Assembly: GCF_016464625.1 (NCBI RefSeq)
Contig: NZ_JAEAGO010000001.1
Location: 248,001 to 312,000, forward strand
Source: Penaeicola halotolerans
Lineage (GTDB): Bacteria; Bacteroidota; Bacteroidia; Cytophagales; Cyclobacteriaceae
Direction of reading: 5' to 3'
Length of the DNA: 64,000 nt
This document shows positions 41,947-52,035 of the stretch, piece after piece. The notes under the pieces were generated by a model. The model saw only the letters and a program-made list of their open reading frames with translations, was not told where the DNA came from and did no database searches. Every line of letters starts with the position of its first letter. Position 1 is the first letter of the stretch. A program made the translations under genes and the position numbers.

Positions 41947-43411
41947 CTCTTCTTGAGCCACCACCTGAAGAGACACTTCCTCCTCTAGATCCTCCACCTG
42001 TCGATCCTCCAGTTCTTGCAGGAGGTGAGTAGTTACTTCTACTCGGTGGAGTATAAGTAGATCTACTGTTAGAGTTAGATCTGCTTGGTGGCGTATAGGT
42101 TGATCTACTGTTCGTATTTGTTCTAGGCGCACTATAAGTGTTTCTAGTAGGTGCAGTTGGTCTGCTATAAGCGCTTCTAGTAGGTGATGTTGTTCTACTA
42201 TTAGGAATATATGTAGCTCCTCTTCTGCCTGTTGCTGCTGGACTTACTCTACTGCCAGTTGTTCTAGCAGGTGCAGCGTTTCTTACTGCTGGACTGTTAG
42301 TCGGGCTATAAGTTCTGCTGTTAGTTGTTGCAGGACTGCTGACCGCACCACTTCTCATAGCTGCTGCAGATCTCGTTTGACCATTATAGTTACTTACCGA
42401 ACCTGTCGCTCTACTTCTATTGTAGTACTCATTTTGAGACTTTGAGAAATCACGACTATCTGTATTCGTATTAGTATAAGCTACTCTATTTGGTCTACCA
42501 GGAGTCACATTAGCATTATTAGCAGTTGAGACATTTGGTACTGTTGATCTACCCATTCTAGAACCTCTTACGATGTCTCTAGTTGGTCTTTCCACACCTG
42601 GGTTTACGATAATTACATTTGGTCTTCCCCAGAAAGGACTTCCCCAAGGATTACCCCAGAAGCCACCGTAAGGATTGCCCCATGCGTAAGTTGGTCCCCA
42701 GAAAGGATCGTAAAATCCACCACCGATAGGACCGCCCCAGAAAGGATCATAGAAACCATTACCCCATCCCCAAGGTGAACCAAAGCCAGTTCCAAATCCA
42801 AAACCTACATTAAATCCAGTCCAAGAGTTCCAGCCTACATTCCAACCAGTATTAAACCCAGGTCTAAATCCCCATGGATCATAGAAGCCACCCCAACCAA
42901 ATCTATTGAATCTGTTAAATCTACCGAAAGTATTGAATGTATTGAAGTTGTTAAATACTGGTCCAGTAGGATTATTATATCCATAGAAGTTGTTGTACAC
43001 ATTGATGTCCTGCTGGCCATCAGCAGTAGTATTATATTGCTGTTGTTGACCTTGAGTTTCATCATAGTAATAAGCGTCATTACTTTGGCTGCTGTAAGCA
43101 TCTCTACTAGTATCGTTAGACCCTTGATTTTGCTGCTGGTAGCGAGCAATATATTCGGGGTTCACATTTCTAGCGGAGAAGTTCTCCTCCTGAAGCGTGT
43201 TATAATTCTCTTGTCTTTGATAGGATACAAAGTTTTGAGGATTATTATTAGGCACAGCTCCTTGTATGTTAGCTACAGGGCCTCCTTTGGTGGAAGCAAA
43301 GTAAACATCATCGTACTGTTCACTGCTTGAAGCCATGAAGTCAGGGCTACATGAGTACATTGTGACACCTACTCCTAATAGCACAATCTTGGGCGAAATG
43401 GACTTGAACAT
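41936..43411 (-). CDS. Low-complexity, Asn/Gly/Trp/Ser-rich lipoprotein
   Basis: A 491-residue protein with a lipoprotein signal (VLLGVGVTMYSC; lipid cysteine near residue 21). The part up to about 150 is Asn/Gln/Tyr-rich. Residues 145-270 are rich in Gly/Phe/Trp/Asn (for example NRFNRFGWGGFYDPWGF, FYDPFWGG, WGNPYGGFWG). The C-terminal part is Ser/Thr/Arg/Pro-rich with near-identical repeats (NSRSTYTPPSRSN twice) and ends Gly-rich. No domain is recognised. Bacteroidota encode similar surface or envelope proteins of unknown use. It is a single transcript with its own terminator. Confidence 0.75.
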   Translation of the reverse strand: MFKSISPKIVLLGVGVTMYSCSPDFMASSSEQYDDVYFASTKGGPVANIQGAVPNNNPQNFVSYQRQENYNTLQEENFSARNVNPEYIARYQQQNQGSNDTSRDAYSSQSNDAYYYDETQGQQQQYNTTADGQQDINVYNNFYGYNNPTGPVFNNFNTFNTFGRFNRFNRFGWGGFYDPWGFRPGFNTGWNVGWNSWTGFNVGFGFGTGFGSPWGWGNGFYDPFWGGPIGGGFYDPFWGPTYAWGNPYGGFWGNPWGSPFWGRPNVIIVNPGVERPTRDIVRGSRMGRSTVPNVSTANNANVTPGRPNRVAYTNTNTDSRDFSKSQNEYYNRSRATGSVSNYNGQTRSAAAMRSGAVSSPATTNSRTYSPTNSPAVRNAAPARTTGSRVSPAATGRRGATYIPNSRTTSPTRSAYSRPTAPTRNTYSAPRTNTNSRSTYTPPSRSNSNSRSTYTPPSRSNYSPPARTGGSTGGGSRGGSVSSGGGSRRGGN

Positions 43412-43486
43412 AGTTTTCTCCTTTCTTATTGATTTCTCCTCTAATATACGGTAATATTTATTATGGGTTTAAAAATATTAAAAACT

Positions 43487-43494
43487 TATATTTG
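43487..43494 (+). promoter_or_regulatory. Candidate -7 box for proS
   Basis: TATATTTG matches the TAnnTTTG element and lies 58 bp before the proS ATG. TTTA at 43468-43471 is a weak -33 candidate with a short spacer. It is in the 140-bp gap to the divergent lipoprotein gene. Confidence 0.45.
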
Positions 43495-43551
43495 TTCCTC
43501 ATCTAAATAATGAAATTTTAATAGTAATATTTTATCCTATATTAATCCATT

Positions 43552-45033
43552 ATGAGCAAGGCGTTGCCAAAAAGAAGTGAGGATTACTCACTGTGGTACA
43601 ATGAGTTAGTGAAAAAAGCGGATCTGGCAGAGAACTCTGCCGTACGTGGATGCATGGTGATCAAACCCTATGGATATTCTATATGGGAAAAAATGCAGGC
43701 GCAGTTGGATAAGATGTTTAAAGATACTGGTCATACCAATGCCTACTTTCCTTTATTCATACCAAAGTCATACTTAAGTAAAGAGGCTAGCCATGTGGAA
43801 GGCTTTGCCAAAGAGTGCGCTGTAGTGACGCACTATCGTCTCAAAAATGCGGAGGATGGCAGTGGCATCGTAGTAGATCCAGACGCTAAGTTGGAGGAAG
43901 AGCTGATCGTGCGTCCTACTTCTGAGACAGTGATTTGGAGTACGTATAAAAACTGGGTGCAATCATACCGTGACTTGCCTCTTTTGATCAATCAATGGGC
44001 CAATGTAGTCAGATGGGAGATGAGAACGCGTCTATTTTTAAGAACAGCTGAGTTTCTGTGGCAAGAAGGACATACTGCGCATGCGACTAGACAAGAAGCC
44101 ATGGAAGAGACTGAGCAAATGCTTGGCGTCTATGCACGATTTGCAGAGGAGTTTATGGCAATGCCAGTGATCAAAGGAGTCAAAACTGCCAACGAGCGCT
44201 TTGCTGGTGCAGATGAAACGTATTGTATAGAGGCATTGATGCAGGATGGTAAGGCACTTCAAGCAGGAACCTCACACTTCTTAGGTCAGAATTTTGCCAA
44301 GGCATTTGAGGTGAAGTTTGCCAATAAGGAAGGAAAGTTAGATTATGTCTGGGGGACTTCTTGGGGAGTAAGTACTAGACTCATGGGGGCACTGATCATG
44401 GCGCACTCCGATGATGATGGATTAGTATTGCCTCCAAAGTTGGCACCTATTCAAGTGGTGATCGTACCGATCTTTAAAAGTGAGGAGGAGCTGGAGCAAA
44501 TCACTGCTGAGGTCAAGAAAATCAAAGACAAACTTTTACCAGCTGGTATTTCTGTGAAGTTTGACAATAGGGACACACATAAGCCAGGTTGGAAATTTGC
44601 CGAGTACGAACTGAAAGGTGTGCCAGTTCGTATAGCCATTGGTCCTAAAGACTTAGAAAATGGTACAGTAGAGCTAGCTAGAAGAGACACAAAGACTAAA
44701 GAGGTGTTTGATTTAAAAAATGGGGATATCCTAGAAAAAATCAGTACACTTTTGGATGATATTCAAGCCAACATCTATCAAAAGGCATTTGACTACAGAG
44801 CTGCCCACATCACTGAGGTCAATTCTTATGAAGAGTTCAAGGAAGTGCTTGAGGGAAAAGGGGGCTTCATCTCTGCGCACTGGGACGGTACTTCTGAGAC
44901 GGAGACGCGTATCAAAGAAGAGACTAAAGCCACTATTCGTTGTATTCCTTTGGATCAAAAGCAAGAGGATGGCAGCTGTATCTTGACAGGTAAGCCATCA
45001 AAAGGTCGTGTGATTTTTGCAAAGGCATATTGA
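43552..45033 (+). CDS. proS: Prolyl-tRNA synthetase, archaeal/eukaryote-like type
   Basis: Class II synthetase. 493 residues. The N-terminus [21 protein letters not shown] and the motif 2 region [25 protein letters not shown] are typical of the eukaryote/archaea-like form used by many Bacteroidota, which lacks the editing insertion of the E. coli type. [24 protein letters not shown] and the C-terminal extra domain ending in FAKAY are also visible. It stands alone, divergent from the lipoprotein gene, with nfeD following 40 bp later. Confidence 0.96.
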   Translation: MSKALPKRSEDYSLWYNELVKKADLAENSAVRGCMVIKPYGYSIWEKMQAQLDKMFKDTGHTNAYFPLFIPKSYLSKEASHVEGFAKECAVVTHYRLKNAEDGSGIVVDPDAKLEEELIVRPTSETVIWSTYKNWVQSYRDLPLLINQWANVVRWEMRTRLFLRTAEFLWQEGHTAHATRQEAMEETEQMLGVYARFAEEFMAMPVIKGVKTANERFAGADETYCIEALMQDGKALQAGTSHFLGQNFAKAFEVKFANKEGKLDYVWGTSWGVSTRLMGALIMAHSDDDGLVLPPKLAPIQVVIVPIFKSEEELEQITAEVKKIKDKLLPAGISVKFDNRDTHKPGWKFAEYELKGVPVRIAIGPKDLENGTVELARRDTKTKEVFDLKNGDILEKISTLLDDIQANIYQKAFDYRAAHITEVNSYEEFKEVLEGKGGFISAHWDGTSETETRIKEETKATIRCIPLDQKQEDGSCILTGKPSKGRVIFAKAY

Positions 45034-45073
45034 TACAAGGCTAGAATTTGTATATTGAGAAAAATATAAGCAA

Positions 45074-45544
45074 ATGATAGAATGGATTGGGCTCATCGTA
45101 CTAGCAGGACTAGGACTTGTACTGATTTTAGCGGAGATCATATTTGTGCCAGGAACCACTATAGTAGGAATCTTAGGCGTTTGTTTTTCTGCGATCAGTG
45201 TGTTCTTTGCTTTTAGTTATTTTGGTCCAACCATTGGTTATATCTTTTTGACACTCACTTTAGGAGTGAGCTTGTTTGCCTTGATTTATGGATTTAGATC
45301 TGGGGCTTGGGATAAATATAGTCTCAAGAGCTCTATAAATTCCAGAGTCAATGAAGGTGTTCATGATGGTCTGGAAGTAGGTCAAGAAGGGGAGGCACTT
45401 TCAGATATTAAGCCAGTAGGCAAAGCAGATATTTTTGGAAAAGTATATGAAGTAAAGTCTACTGGTACCTATGTGCCAGCTGGTACTAAGGTCAAAATCA
45501 TTAGTTTGAAAGATAATAGAATCACAATTGAACCCTTAATTTAA
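45074..45544 (+). CDS. NfeD-like membrane protein (short form)
   Basis: A 156-residue protein with three membrane helices in the first 80 residues ([21 protein letters not shown], then two more) followed by an OB-fold-like C-terminal domain ([23 protein letters not shown]). This is the short NfeD type that always pairs with a flotillin. It lies 5 bp before the flotillin gene and is likely to form a membrane microdomain complex with it. Confidence 0.88.
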   Translation: MIEWIGLIVLAGLGLVLILAEIIFVPGTTIVGILGVCFSAISVFFAFSYFGPTIGYIFLTLTLGVSLFALIYGFRSGAWDKYSLKSSINSRVNEGVHDGLEVGQEGEALSDIKPVGKADIFGKVYEVKSTGTYVPAGTKVKIISLKDNRITIEPLI

Positions 45545-45549
45545 TTAAT

Positions 45550-46548
45550 ATGGATGGTAACATTTTAGTCATTGTGGCGCTTTTCGCGTCCATTATAGTT
45601 CTTTTTATATTTCTCTATTTCGTACCTGTCAATCTATGGATCACGGCTCAATTTGCCAGTGTGAGAGTTGGTTTGTTGGAGCTAGTTGGGATGAGAATCA
45701 GAAAAGTACCACCAAGTATTATTGTTAATTCATTGATTACATCGACTAAGGCTGGTCTTTCTTTGACAACAAATGATCTAGAGACACACTTTCTAGCAGG
45801 AGGTAATGTGCCAAATGTAATCAGAGCTTTAATCTCTGCTGATAAGGCTAATATCAACCTATCTTTTAAGCAGGCTACAGCTATTGACTTAGCGGGTAGA
45901 GACGTATTCGAGGCTGTTCAGATATCTGTCAATCCAAAAGTAATCACTACTCCTAAAGTAGCAGCAGTAGCCGCAGATGGTATCCAATTGATCGCTATTG
46001 CTAGAGTGACCGTTCGTGCTAACATCCAACAGCTAGTCGGTGGTGCTGGTGAGGATACGATCTTAGCCAGAGTAGGTGAGGGTATCGTTACCTCTATCGG
46101 TTCTGCTAATTCACATAAGAACGTACTAGAAAATCCTGATAAGATTTCTAAACTCGTACTTCAGAGAGGGCTAGATGCCGGTACAGCTTTTGAAATCCTG
46201 TCTATCGATATCGCAGACGTAGATGTAGGAACAAACATCGGTGCTAAACTTCAAATAGACCAGGCAACAGCAGATCTTAAGGTCGCAGAAGCTAAGGCCG
46301 AGGAAAGAAGAGCCATGGCCGTAGCTGAAGAGCAAGAAATGCGCGCAAAAGCACAAGAAGCAAGAGCAAAGGTAATAGAAGCAGAAGCACAAGTGCCTCA
46401 AGCTATCGCAGAAGCTTTCAGAAATGGTCAGTTAGGTGTGATGGATTACTATCGCATGCAAAACATCCAGGCAGATACTGACATGAGAGAAACTATCTCA
46501 AACTCAGGAGATAGCTCCAAATCTGGTGGCAAATCCACTAAGAAATAA
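45550..46548 (+). CDS. floA: Flotillin-like protein FloA
   Basis: A 332-residue SPFH-family protein of the UPF0365/FloA type. It has an N-terminal membrane hairpin ([20 protein letters not shown]), a band-7 domain with [22 protein letters not shown], and a coiled-coil region rich in Ala/Glu ([25 protein letters not shown]) ending in a Ser/Lys tail. It organises lipid microdomains at the inner membrane. It is paired with nfeD just upstream and closed by a terminator. Confidence 0.93.
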   Translation: MDGNILVIVALFASIIVLFIFLYFVPVNLWITAQFASVRVGLLELVGMRIRKVPPSIIVNSLITSTKAGLSLTTNDLETHFLAGGNVPNVIRALISADKANINLSFKQATAIDLAGRDVFEAVQISVNPKVITTPKVAAVAADGIQLIAIARVTVRANIQQLVGGAGEDTILARVGEGIVTSIGSANSHKNVLENPDKISKLVLQRGLDAGTAFEILSIDIADVDVGTNIGAKLQIDQATADLKVAEAKAEERRAMAVAEEQEMRAKAQEARAKVIEAEAQVPQAIAEAFRNGQLGVMDYYRMQNIQADTDMRETISNSGDSSKSGGKSTKK

Positions 46549-46555
46549 AGTAATT

Positions 46556-46578
46556 GAGGCTCGATTTATTCGAGCCTC
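46556..46578 (+). terminator. Terminator after floA
   Basis: GAGGCTCG (46556-46563) pairs perfectly with CGAGCCTC (46571-46578) around a seven-base loop, followed by TTGTTTTT. It lies 7 bp after the floA stop. Confidence 0.85.
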
Positions 46579-46750
46579 TTGTTTTTAATCGTTATTCCAT
46601 AGCGGTTTTATCCATTCATACCGATATAATTATATTTTTTTGAATTAAATGTTTGAGTAAAGCGTTTAGTGATTATATTTATAAAAATTCCAATCAACCT
46701 CAAATACCCACCCACACACATTACATTTCAATTACCATTATCCATTACAC

Positions 46751-47815
46751 ATGCTAGCACCAAGATTTAACACTAAGGGAACCTTCCACTTAGAGCTTAA
46801 AAACAGAATTTCTGCTTACTTTCAAGAAGTAGGTAAGTCAAGTACCGGTAATTACAAGTTATTTATCAAAGCCATTTTAATGGTTATCAGCTTTATTGCT
46901 GTTTATGTTCATCTAGTTTTCTTTACACCTCCTACACTTCTGGCTTTAGCAGAGTGTCTGTTATTAGGAGCGCTCACGGCTTTCATCGGCTTCAATGTCA
47001 TGCATGATGGCGCGCATGGTAGTTTCAGTAAATACACTTGGGTCAACAAATTGGCAGGTTCTTCTATCAATTTCTTAGGAGCCAATGTCTTTATGTGGAG
47101 CACCAAACACAATGTAGTGCATCACTCTTTTACTAATATCAATGAAGTAGATGATGACATCGATGCTAGACCTTTCTTGAGGCTTTGTGATTCACAAAAA
47201 CGATATGGCATCCATAAGTATCAGCATATATATGCGATAGCAGCTTATTCATTACTGTATCTATACTGGGTTTTCTTCACAGACTATGAGAAGTACTTTA
47301 CCAAAAAGGTAGGTAATATGCCAATGGCCAAAATGAAAGTGAGAGATCATATTTCTTTCTGGGGCTTCAAAGCTTTGCATTTAGTTTTATTCCTAGCGAT
47401 TCCCATTTATTTCATAGGCTTCTGGCCATGGTTGATAGGATTTGTAATCTATGGAATGTTTGCAGGAATTGTACTTAGTGTGGTATTCCAGCTGGCACAT
47501 ACTGTAGAAGATACACATTTCCCATTGCCAGATGCTGAAACTAATCGTATCGAAGATGAGTGGGCTATCCATCAGTTGAAAACTACAGCTAACTTCGCTA
47601 CTAATAACAAGATCATCTCTTGGTTCTTGGGAGGACTTAATTTTCAAATAGAGCATCACCTTTTCCCAAAAGTGTCGCATGTACACTATCCTGAGATCAG
47701 CAAGATCATTAAGCAAGTTTGTCAAGAATATAATATTCCTTACATAGAATATCCGAAGATGAGAGTGGCTTTTGCTTCCCATATTTCTCATTTGAAAAAT
47801 TTAGGGAGAGCCTAA
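46751..47815 (+). CDS. Fatty-acid desaturase (acyl-lipid/linoleoyl-type)
   Basis: A 354-residue membrane di-iron enzyme that inserts a double bond into acyl chains. Histidine boxes: HDGAH (85-89), HNVVHH (120-125) and QIEHH (299-303). The last box with its QxxHH form is typical of front-end or linoleoyl-type desaturases (DesA3-like). About four membrane helices lie at 41-60, 68-86, 155-175 and 205-245. No fused cytochrome b5 domain is seen. It is a single-gene unit, with a terminator shared with the convergent fmt gene. Likely role: membrane fluidity. Confidence 0.9.
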   Translation: MLAPRFNTKGTFHLELKNRISAYFQEVGKSSTGNYKLFIKAILMVISFIAVYVHLVFFTPPTLLALAECLLLGALTAFIGFNVMHDGAHGSFSKYTWVNKLAGSSINFLGANVFMWSTKHNVVHHSFTNINEVDDDIDARPFLRLCDSQKRYGIHKYQHIYAIAAYSLLYLYWVFFTDYEKYFTKKVGNMPMAKMKVRDHISFWGFKALHLVLFLAIPIYFIGFWPWLIGFVIYGMFAGIVLSVVFQLAHTVEDTHFPLPDAETNRIEDEWAIHQLKTTANFATNNKIISWFLGGLNFQIEHHLFPKVSHVHYPEISKIIKQVCQEYNIPYIEYPKMRVAFASHISHLKNLGRA

Positions 47816-47834
47816 TCACTTCCTATTTAACATA

Positions 47835-47866
47835 AAAAAGGGATGCTGTATAATTACAACATCCCT
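47835..47866. terminator. Bidirectional terminator between desaturase and fmt
   Basis: AAAAAGGGATG and the following TGTA pair with TACA-CATCCCTTTTT (one C-A mismatch) around a short TAAT loop, with T-rich tail on both strands. It lies between convergent stops. Confidence 0.8.
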
Positions 47867-47875
47867 TTTTCTTTT

Positions 47876-48805
47876 CTATTCAGATTCTATTTTAGTTCCC
47901 CGGAGAAACTCCTCTATCTTGAGTCGTTTTTTGCCCTCCATCTGAATTTCTAAAATGGCTATCTGATGATCTTTAGCATGAAAATGTAGATGAGTTTTAC
48001 CATCTGTACTAAAACTCCCAGGAGTCTTTGTTGCTTTTTGATCAGTCACTTTTGTAGCGTAGATCTTACAAGTTTTCTCCTGAAATGTAGTCCACGCAGC
48101 AGGATATGGAGATAATCCCCTTACTAAGTTATGGATTTCCAAAGCTGGTTTTTGCCAGTCTATTTCACATGTTTCTTTAAAGATTTTTGGCGCATGATGT
48201 TTGAAGTCGGCTTCATTTTGGGATAATTGAGGGTAATCACCAGAAGTGATCGCAGCAACTGTTTTTACTACTAGTTTAGCTCCCTTATTCATTAGTCTCT
48301 CATAGAGTGTCCCTACATTATCCTCAGGATGGATTGGTTCTTTTTCTTGAAAGATTATATTACCCGTATCTATTTCATGCTTTAAGAAAAATGTGGTGAT
48401 ACCTGTTTCTTTTTCACCATTGATGATGGCCCAGTTGATTGGGGCAGCGCCACGATAATTAGGAAGTAGGGAAGCATGTAGGTTGAAAGTACCCATGGGA
48501 GGCATGTTCCAAACGACCTCAGGCAACATGCGAAAAGCTACTACAATCTGAAGATCCGCTTGATAACTGCTTAATTCCTCTATAAATGTTGGACTTTTGA
48601 GATTGGTCGGTTGTAAGACCGGAATCTGTAGTCTGAGAGCCTCATCTTTAACTGGAGACCCTGTCAAAACACGTCCTCTTCCTTGCGGCTTGTCGGGTGC
48701 AGTGATCACAGCTACTACATGATAGCCTGCTTCGACTAATGCTGTCAAACTGGGTACAGCAAACTCAGGCGTACCCATATATATAATGCGTAATTTTTTA
48801 TCCAT
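47876..48805 (-). CDS. fmt: Methionyl-tRNA formyltransferase
   Basis: Formylates initiator Met-tRNA with 10-formyl-tetrahydrofolate. 309 residues. N-terminal RIIYMGTPEFAVPSL, the formyl-transfer site NLHASLLPNYRGAAPI (Asn and His of the triad), HEIDTGNI (Asp) and the C-terminal OB-fold domain. It starts 2 bp after the end of the NamZ-like gene and shares its transcript. Confidence 0.96.
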   Translation of the reverse strand: MDKKLRIIYMGTPEFAVPSLTALVEAGYHVVAVITAPDKPQGRGRVLTGSPVKDEALRLQIPVLQPTNLKSPTFIEELSSYQADLQIVVAFRMLPEVVWNMPPMGTFNLHASLLPNYRGAAPINWAIINGEKETGITTFFLKHEIDTGNIIFQEKEPIHPEDNVGTLYERLMNKGAKLVVKTVAAITSGDYPQLSQNEADFKHHAPKIFKETCEIDWQKPALEIHNLVRGLSPYPAAWTTFQEKTCKIYATKVTDQKATKTPGSFSTDGKTHLHFHAKDHQIAILEIQMEGKKRLKIEEFLRGTKIESE

Positions 48806-48807
48806 GC

Positions 48808-49983
48808 TTAAGGGTAAATCAAATATTTCTTTCTCATCGATTGGTAAGCTGCCAGTGGCTCTGACCAGCTAAACCTTATCTCTTCTTCCGATAAACCTGC
48901 GATGATTTGAGCTTTGAGTTCATCAGTGCCAGCCAATTTGTCAAAAAAAGCATTAAAGAACTTCTCAGATCTTCCACTAGCTTCATAGGCTTTGAGTAGA
49001 TAAGACAAGCTGAACTGACCTTTTATGGGGGCTTTTCTCAAATCCTCTCCATAACAAAGCTTATCCTTGTGTGGAGGTTGTGTGGCTCCTGTCTTAGCTT
49101 TGGGTGTAAATGTAAATTGACCATAAGCCTTGTCAGGGAAGCCATAAACTTGGAATGGAAAATCTGTTCCTCTACCGACTGATACATCCGTACCTTCGAA
49201 TAAGCACAAGGATGGATAAAGTCGGATAGCCTGATCATTGGGTAGGTTAGGAGAAGGTTTGATAGGTAAACTATAAGCTGTTTGATGCGTATAGTTTTTG
49301 ACTGGAATGACTGTCAAATCACAGCTAAGCTTGTTTGCTAGCCACTTTTCACCATTGATCATTTGAGCGAGCTCACCTACTGTCAACCCATGTACGATAG
49401 GGATGGGATGCATTCCAACAAATGAACTGAATTCCTTTTCTAAGATTGGTCCATCGATGTAGTCACCATTAGGATTAGGACGATCTAGTACGATGAGTTT
49501 TTTGCCTGACTCTGCACAGGCTTCCATGACATAATGGAGTGTAGAGATATAGGTATAGAAGCGAGCTCCCACATCTTGTAAGTCAAAAATGACAATATCC
49601 ACGTCTGCTAAAGCTTCTTTGCTAGGTTTTTTATTGGCACCATAAAGTGAGATGATCGGCAGGCCAGTTTTTTCATCTATCTCATTATTGATAGTAGCAC
49701 CAGCATCTGCCTGACCTCTGATACCATGTTCTGGGGCAAATACTTTGTTGACCAAGACACCTTCTAGTAAGAGGAAGTCAACTAAATGCTTGTTTTTGAC
49801 AGTGGAGGTTTGGTTGACTACTAAGGCTACTTTTTTGCCTATGAGCAAATCGAGGTAGCGCTCAGGTTGCTCAGCGCCTACAATGATATCAGCTGAGAGA
49901 GGTTGTTCCGTTTTTTCAGCAGTTGACTTGCACTGAAAGCCCGTGATCAGCAATAATGTCAAGAGGAATGTATATTTTAGCAT
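48808..49983 (-). CDS. DUF1343 / NamZ-like exo-beta-N-acetylmuramidase lipoprotein
   Basis: A 391-residue lipoprotein (LLTLLLITGFQC lipobox, Cys near residue 18). The DUF1343 core is visible: VALVVNQTST, FAPEHGIRGQADAG, VDIVIFDLQDVGARFYTYIS, LIVLDRPNPNG and RGTDFPFQVYG. NamZ of Bacteroidota and Bacillus removes MurNAc from the non-reducing end of muropeptides in cell-wall recycling. The present protein is of the same family; its muramidase activity is inferred. It is divergent from the permease gene with 36 bp between start codons. Confidence 0.9.
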   Translation of the reverse strand: MLKYTFLLTLLLITGFQCKSTAEKTEQPLSADIIVGAEQPERYLDLLIGKKVALVVNQTSTVKNKHLVDFLLLEGVLVNKVFAPEHGIRGQADAGATINNEIDEKTGLPIISLYGANKKPSKEALADVDIVIFDLQDVGARFYTYISTLHYVMEACAESGKKLIVLDRPNPNGDYIDGPILEKEFSSFVGMHPIPIVHGLTVGELAQMINGEKWLANKLSCDLTVIPVKNYTHQTAYSLPIKPSPNLPNDQAIRLYPSLCLFEGTDVSVGRGTDFPFQVYGFPDKAYGQFTFTPKAKTGATQPPHKDKLCYGEDLRKAPIKGQFSLSYLLKAYEASGRSEKFFNAFFDKLAGTDELKAQIIAGLSEEEIRFSWSEPLAAYQSMRKKYLIYP

Positions 49984-50003
49984 GGATTTTTCAATTGCTC
50001 AAT

Positions 50004-50011
50004 CAAAATTA
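50004..50011 (-). promoter_or_regulatory. Candidate -7 box for namZ-fmt
   Basis: On the minus strand the bases read TAATTTTG, matching TAnnTTTG. It lies 21 bp before the DUF1343 gene start, giving a short leader. The divergent permease starts at 50020, so the two promoters overlap. Confidence 0.4.
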
Positions 50012-50019
50012 CAACATCT

Positions 50020-51237
50020 TTGAACCTTTCCTATTTCATAGCTCAAAGAATCAAAGTCAAACAAGGAAATGGCTTTTCTTCGACAATCCATCAAATAGCT
50101 GTAGCGAGTATTGCCATTGGTTTGGCGATCATTTTAGTGTCTTTTTTGATTTTTGGAGGGTTCAAAAAAACAATTAGTGATAAAGTTTTCAACTTAGCGG
50201 GACACTATCAAGTATCAAAATACACTTTAGTAGAGGATTTTGAAGAGCCTCCTATCAGTAAGCGAAGTGAGTTTTATGAGCAGGTAGGAGACTATCCATT
50301 TGTATCGCATGTGCAAACTTATGCGCACAAAGCTGGCCTGCTCAAAGGAGAAGAGGAAGTGGATGGTGTCATACTCAAAGGCGTTGAGGCTAATTTTGAT
50401 ACTCTACGGTTTCAGCCTTTGATCCAGTCAGGTAGGATGATTGATTTTAGTGATAGCAATGCCATCAACCAAATAGTCTTGAGTGAGAAGATCGCAAATC
50501 GTATGCAGCTTGCTGTGGGAGACCGTGTGCTAATGTATTTTGTACAAGATCCTCCTAGATTTAGAAGATTGACTGTTGTGGGTATCTATAATTCCGCATT
50601 AGAGGAATTTGATAATAGGTTGGTCATAGGTCATCTCGATCTTATCAGAAGGCTCAATGGCTGGTCTGAGGATCAAGTAGGGGGCTATGAAGTGTTCATC
50701 AATCAGGCAGAGGAGATCGAAGCTCGTACTGCTGCACTCGTTGATATCTTGGACTTTGATTTGAAGCTTGAGCGTAGTACAGATAAGTACATGGAGATAT
50801 TTGACTGGCTCACTTTGATCGGTCGCAATGTTAGGATTTTTCTAGTCTTGATCGTATTCGTAGCATGTTTCAATATGGTTTCGATACTTTTTATCCTCAT
50901 CATGGAGCGCACGCAGATGATTGGATTACTCAAATCAATGGGAGCTACTCATAGACTGATCAGCAGGATTTTTGTCTTCAATGGTGTAAAGATTGTCTTA
51001 AAAGGCTTGCTTATCGGAAACGTGATAGGCCAGGGCTTTGGTTTGTTACAATATCAATTTAGATTGATTCCTCTAGATCCTGCAAACTACTACATGACTT
51101 ATGTGCCTATTGCTTGGGATTGGTTGATGATTATTGCACTAAATGTCTTGGTATTTACTTCGGTAGCTTTGGTGCAGTTTTTACCTACAGTGATCATTTC
51201 TGGTATCTCACCGATCAAGGCAATCAAGTTTGATTAG
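50020..51237 (+). CDS. LolC/E-type ABC transporter permease (FtsX family)
   Basis: A 405-residue permease with one N-terminal membrane helix (about 27-50, ASIAIGLAIILVSFLIFGGF), a large periplasmic MacB-like domain (about 55-260) and three C-terminal helices (about 270-300, 320-345, 365-395). This matches LolC/LolE, which extract outer-membrane lipoproteins. FNMVSILFILIMERTQMIGLLKSMGA is the usual helix 2 signature. The start is TTG at 50020. The partner ATPase LolD is not in the window. Its 3' end overlaps the convergent GT gene by 14 bp. Confidence 0.88.
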   Translation: MNLSYFIAQRIKVKQGNGFSSTIHQIAVASIAIGLAIILVSFLIFGGFKKTISDKVFNLAGHYQVSKYTLVEDFEEPPISKRSEFYEQVGDYPFVSHVQTYAHKAGLLKGEEEVDGVILKGVEANFDTLRFQPLIQSGRMIDFSDSNAINQIVLSEKIANRMQLAVGDRVLMYFVQDPPRFRRLTVVGIYNSALEEFDNRLVIGHLDLIRRLNGWSEDQVGGYEVFINQAEEIEARTAALVDILDFDLKLERSTDKYMEIFDWLTLIGRNVRIFLVLIVFVACFNMVSILFILIMERTQMIGLLKSMGATHRLISRIFVFNGVKIVLKGLLIGNVIGQGFGLLQYQFRLIPLDPANYYMTYVPIAWDWLMIIALNVLVFTSVALVQFLPTVIISGISPIKAIKFD

Positions 51238-51970
51238 GAATGGCTTGGTAACGGTTAAAAAGTGAGTTGATTTTCATAGAGATCACACCAAATACAGCTT
51301 CTTTAAATATGCCAGAGGACATCTTAGAACTACCCCTTGTGCGGTCAGTAAAGATAATAGGCACCTCCTTGATCTTGAAGCCATGCAGCCATGCAGTGAA
51401 TTTCATTTCTATTTGAAAAGCATATCCGATAAACTTGATATTATCAAGGTTGATGCATTCTAAGACACGTCTATGATAACATTTAAATCCCGCTGTAGTA
51501 TCTTGTATCTCCATGCCTGTGATGAATCTCACATATTTACTAGCGAAGTAGGACATCAAAACTCTGCCCATTGGCCAGTTGACCACATTCACACCATTGA
51601 TGTAGCGTGATCCTATGGCCATATCATTTCCCTCTTCGGCACAAGCTTCATAGAGTTTGACAAGATCTTGCGGATTGTGAGAGAAGTCTGCATCCATTTC
51701 AAAAATGTACGTATACTGATGCTCCAGAGCATATTTGAAACCTGTGATGTAGGCTGTTCCTAGACCTAGTTTGCCTTCTCGGCTGATTAAGTGCAGGCGA
51801 TTAGGATAGTCTTTTTGAAGGTCTCTAATAATGTCAGCAGTACCATCAGGGGAAGCATCATCTATGATCAATAACTCAAATTCACCAGGCAGATTCAATA
51901 TAGCTGAGATGATATCAGCTACATTTTCACGTTCATTGTAAGTAGGTATGATGACGAGTTTATCTTTCAT
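51224..51970 (-). CDS. GT2 polyprenol-phosphate mannosyl/glycosyltransferase (DPM1-like)
   Basis: A 248-residue soluble family 2 enzyme, from the ATG ending at 51970 (an ORF Met 21 bp upstream adds unlikely residues). Motifs are VIIPTYNERENV, IDDASPDGT, EMDADFSHNP (DxD type) and AIGSRYINGVNVVNW, and FTDRTRGSSKMS is typical of dolichol-phosphate mannose synthases. It transfers a sugar from a nucleotide donor to polyprenyl phosphate to make a donor for glycosylation. No membrane helices follow, so it is the short DPM1-like form. Promoter box at 51989-51996. Confidence 0.9.
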   Translation of the reverse strand: MKDKLVIIPTYNERENVADIISAILNLPGEFELLIIDDASPDGTADIIRDLQKDYPNRLHLISREGKLGLGTAYITGFKYALEHQYTYIFEMDADFSHNPQDLVKLYEACAEEGNDMAIGSRYINGVNVVNWPMGRVLMSYFASKYVRFITGMEIQDTTAGFKCYHRRVLECINLDNIKFIGYAFQIEMKFTAWLHGFKIKEVPIIFTDRTRGSSKMSSGIFKEAVFGVISMKINSLFNRYQAIPNQT

Positions 51971-51988
51971 TAGTAAATGGCTAAGATT

Positions 51989-51996
51989 CAAAAATA
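51989..51996 (-). promoter_or_regulatory. Candidate -7 box for DPM1-like gene
   Basis: On the minus strand this reads TATTTTTG (TAnnTTTG). It lies 19 bp before the gene start, giving a short leader of about 12 nt. No -33 match is visible. Confidence 0.35.
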
Positions 51997-52035
51997 AGGA
52001 AATTCATGGAAGGAGAAAGCCTTCATTTGAATTTT

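Noticed and set aside
42613-43330. Several antisense ORFs over the low-complexity lipoprotein
   Set aside because: They come from the compositional bias of the real gene on the minus strand; none has a recognised domain.
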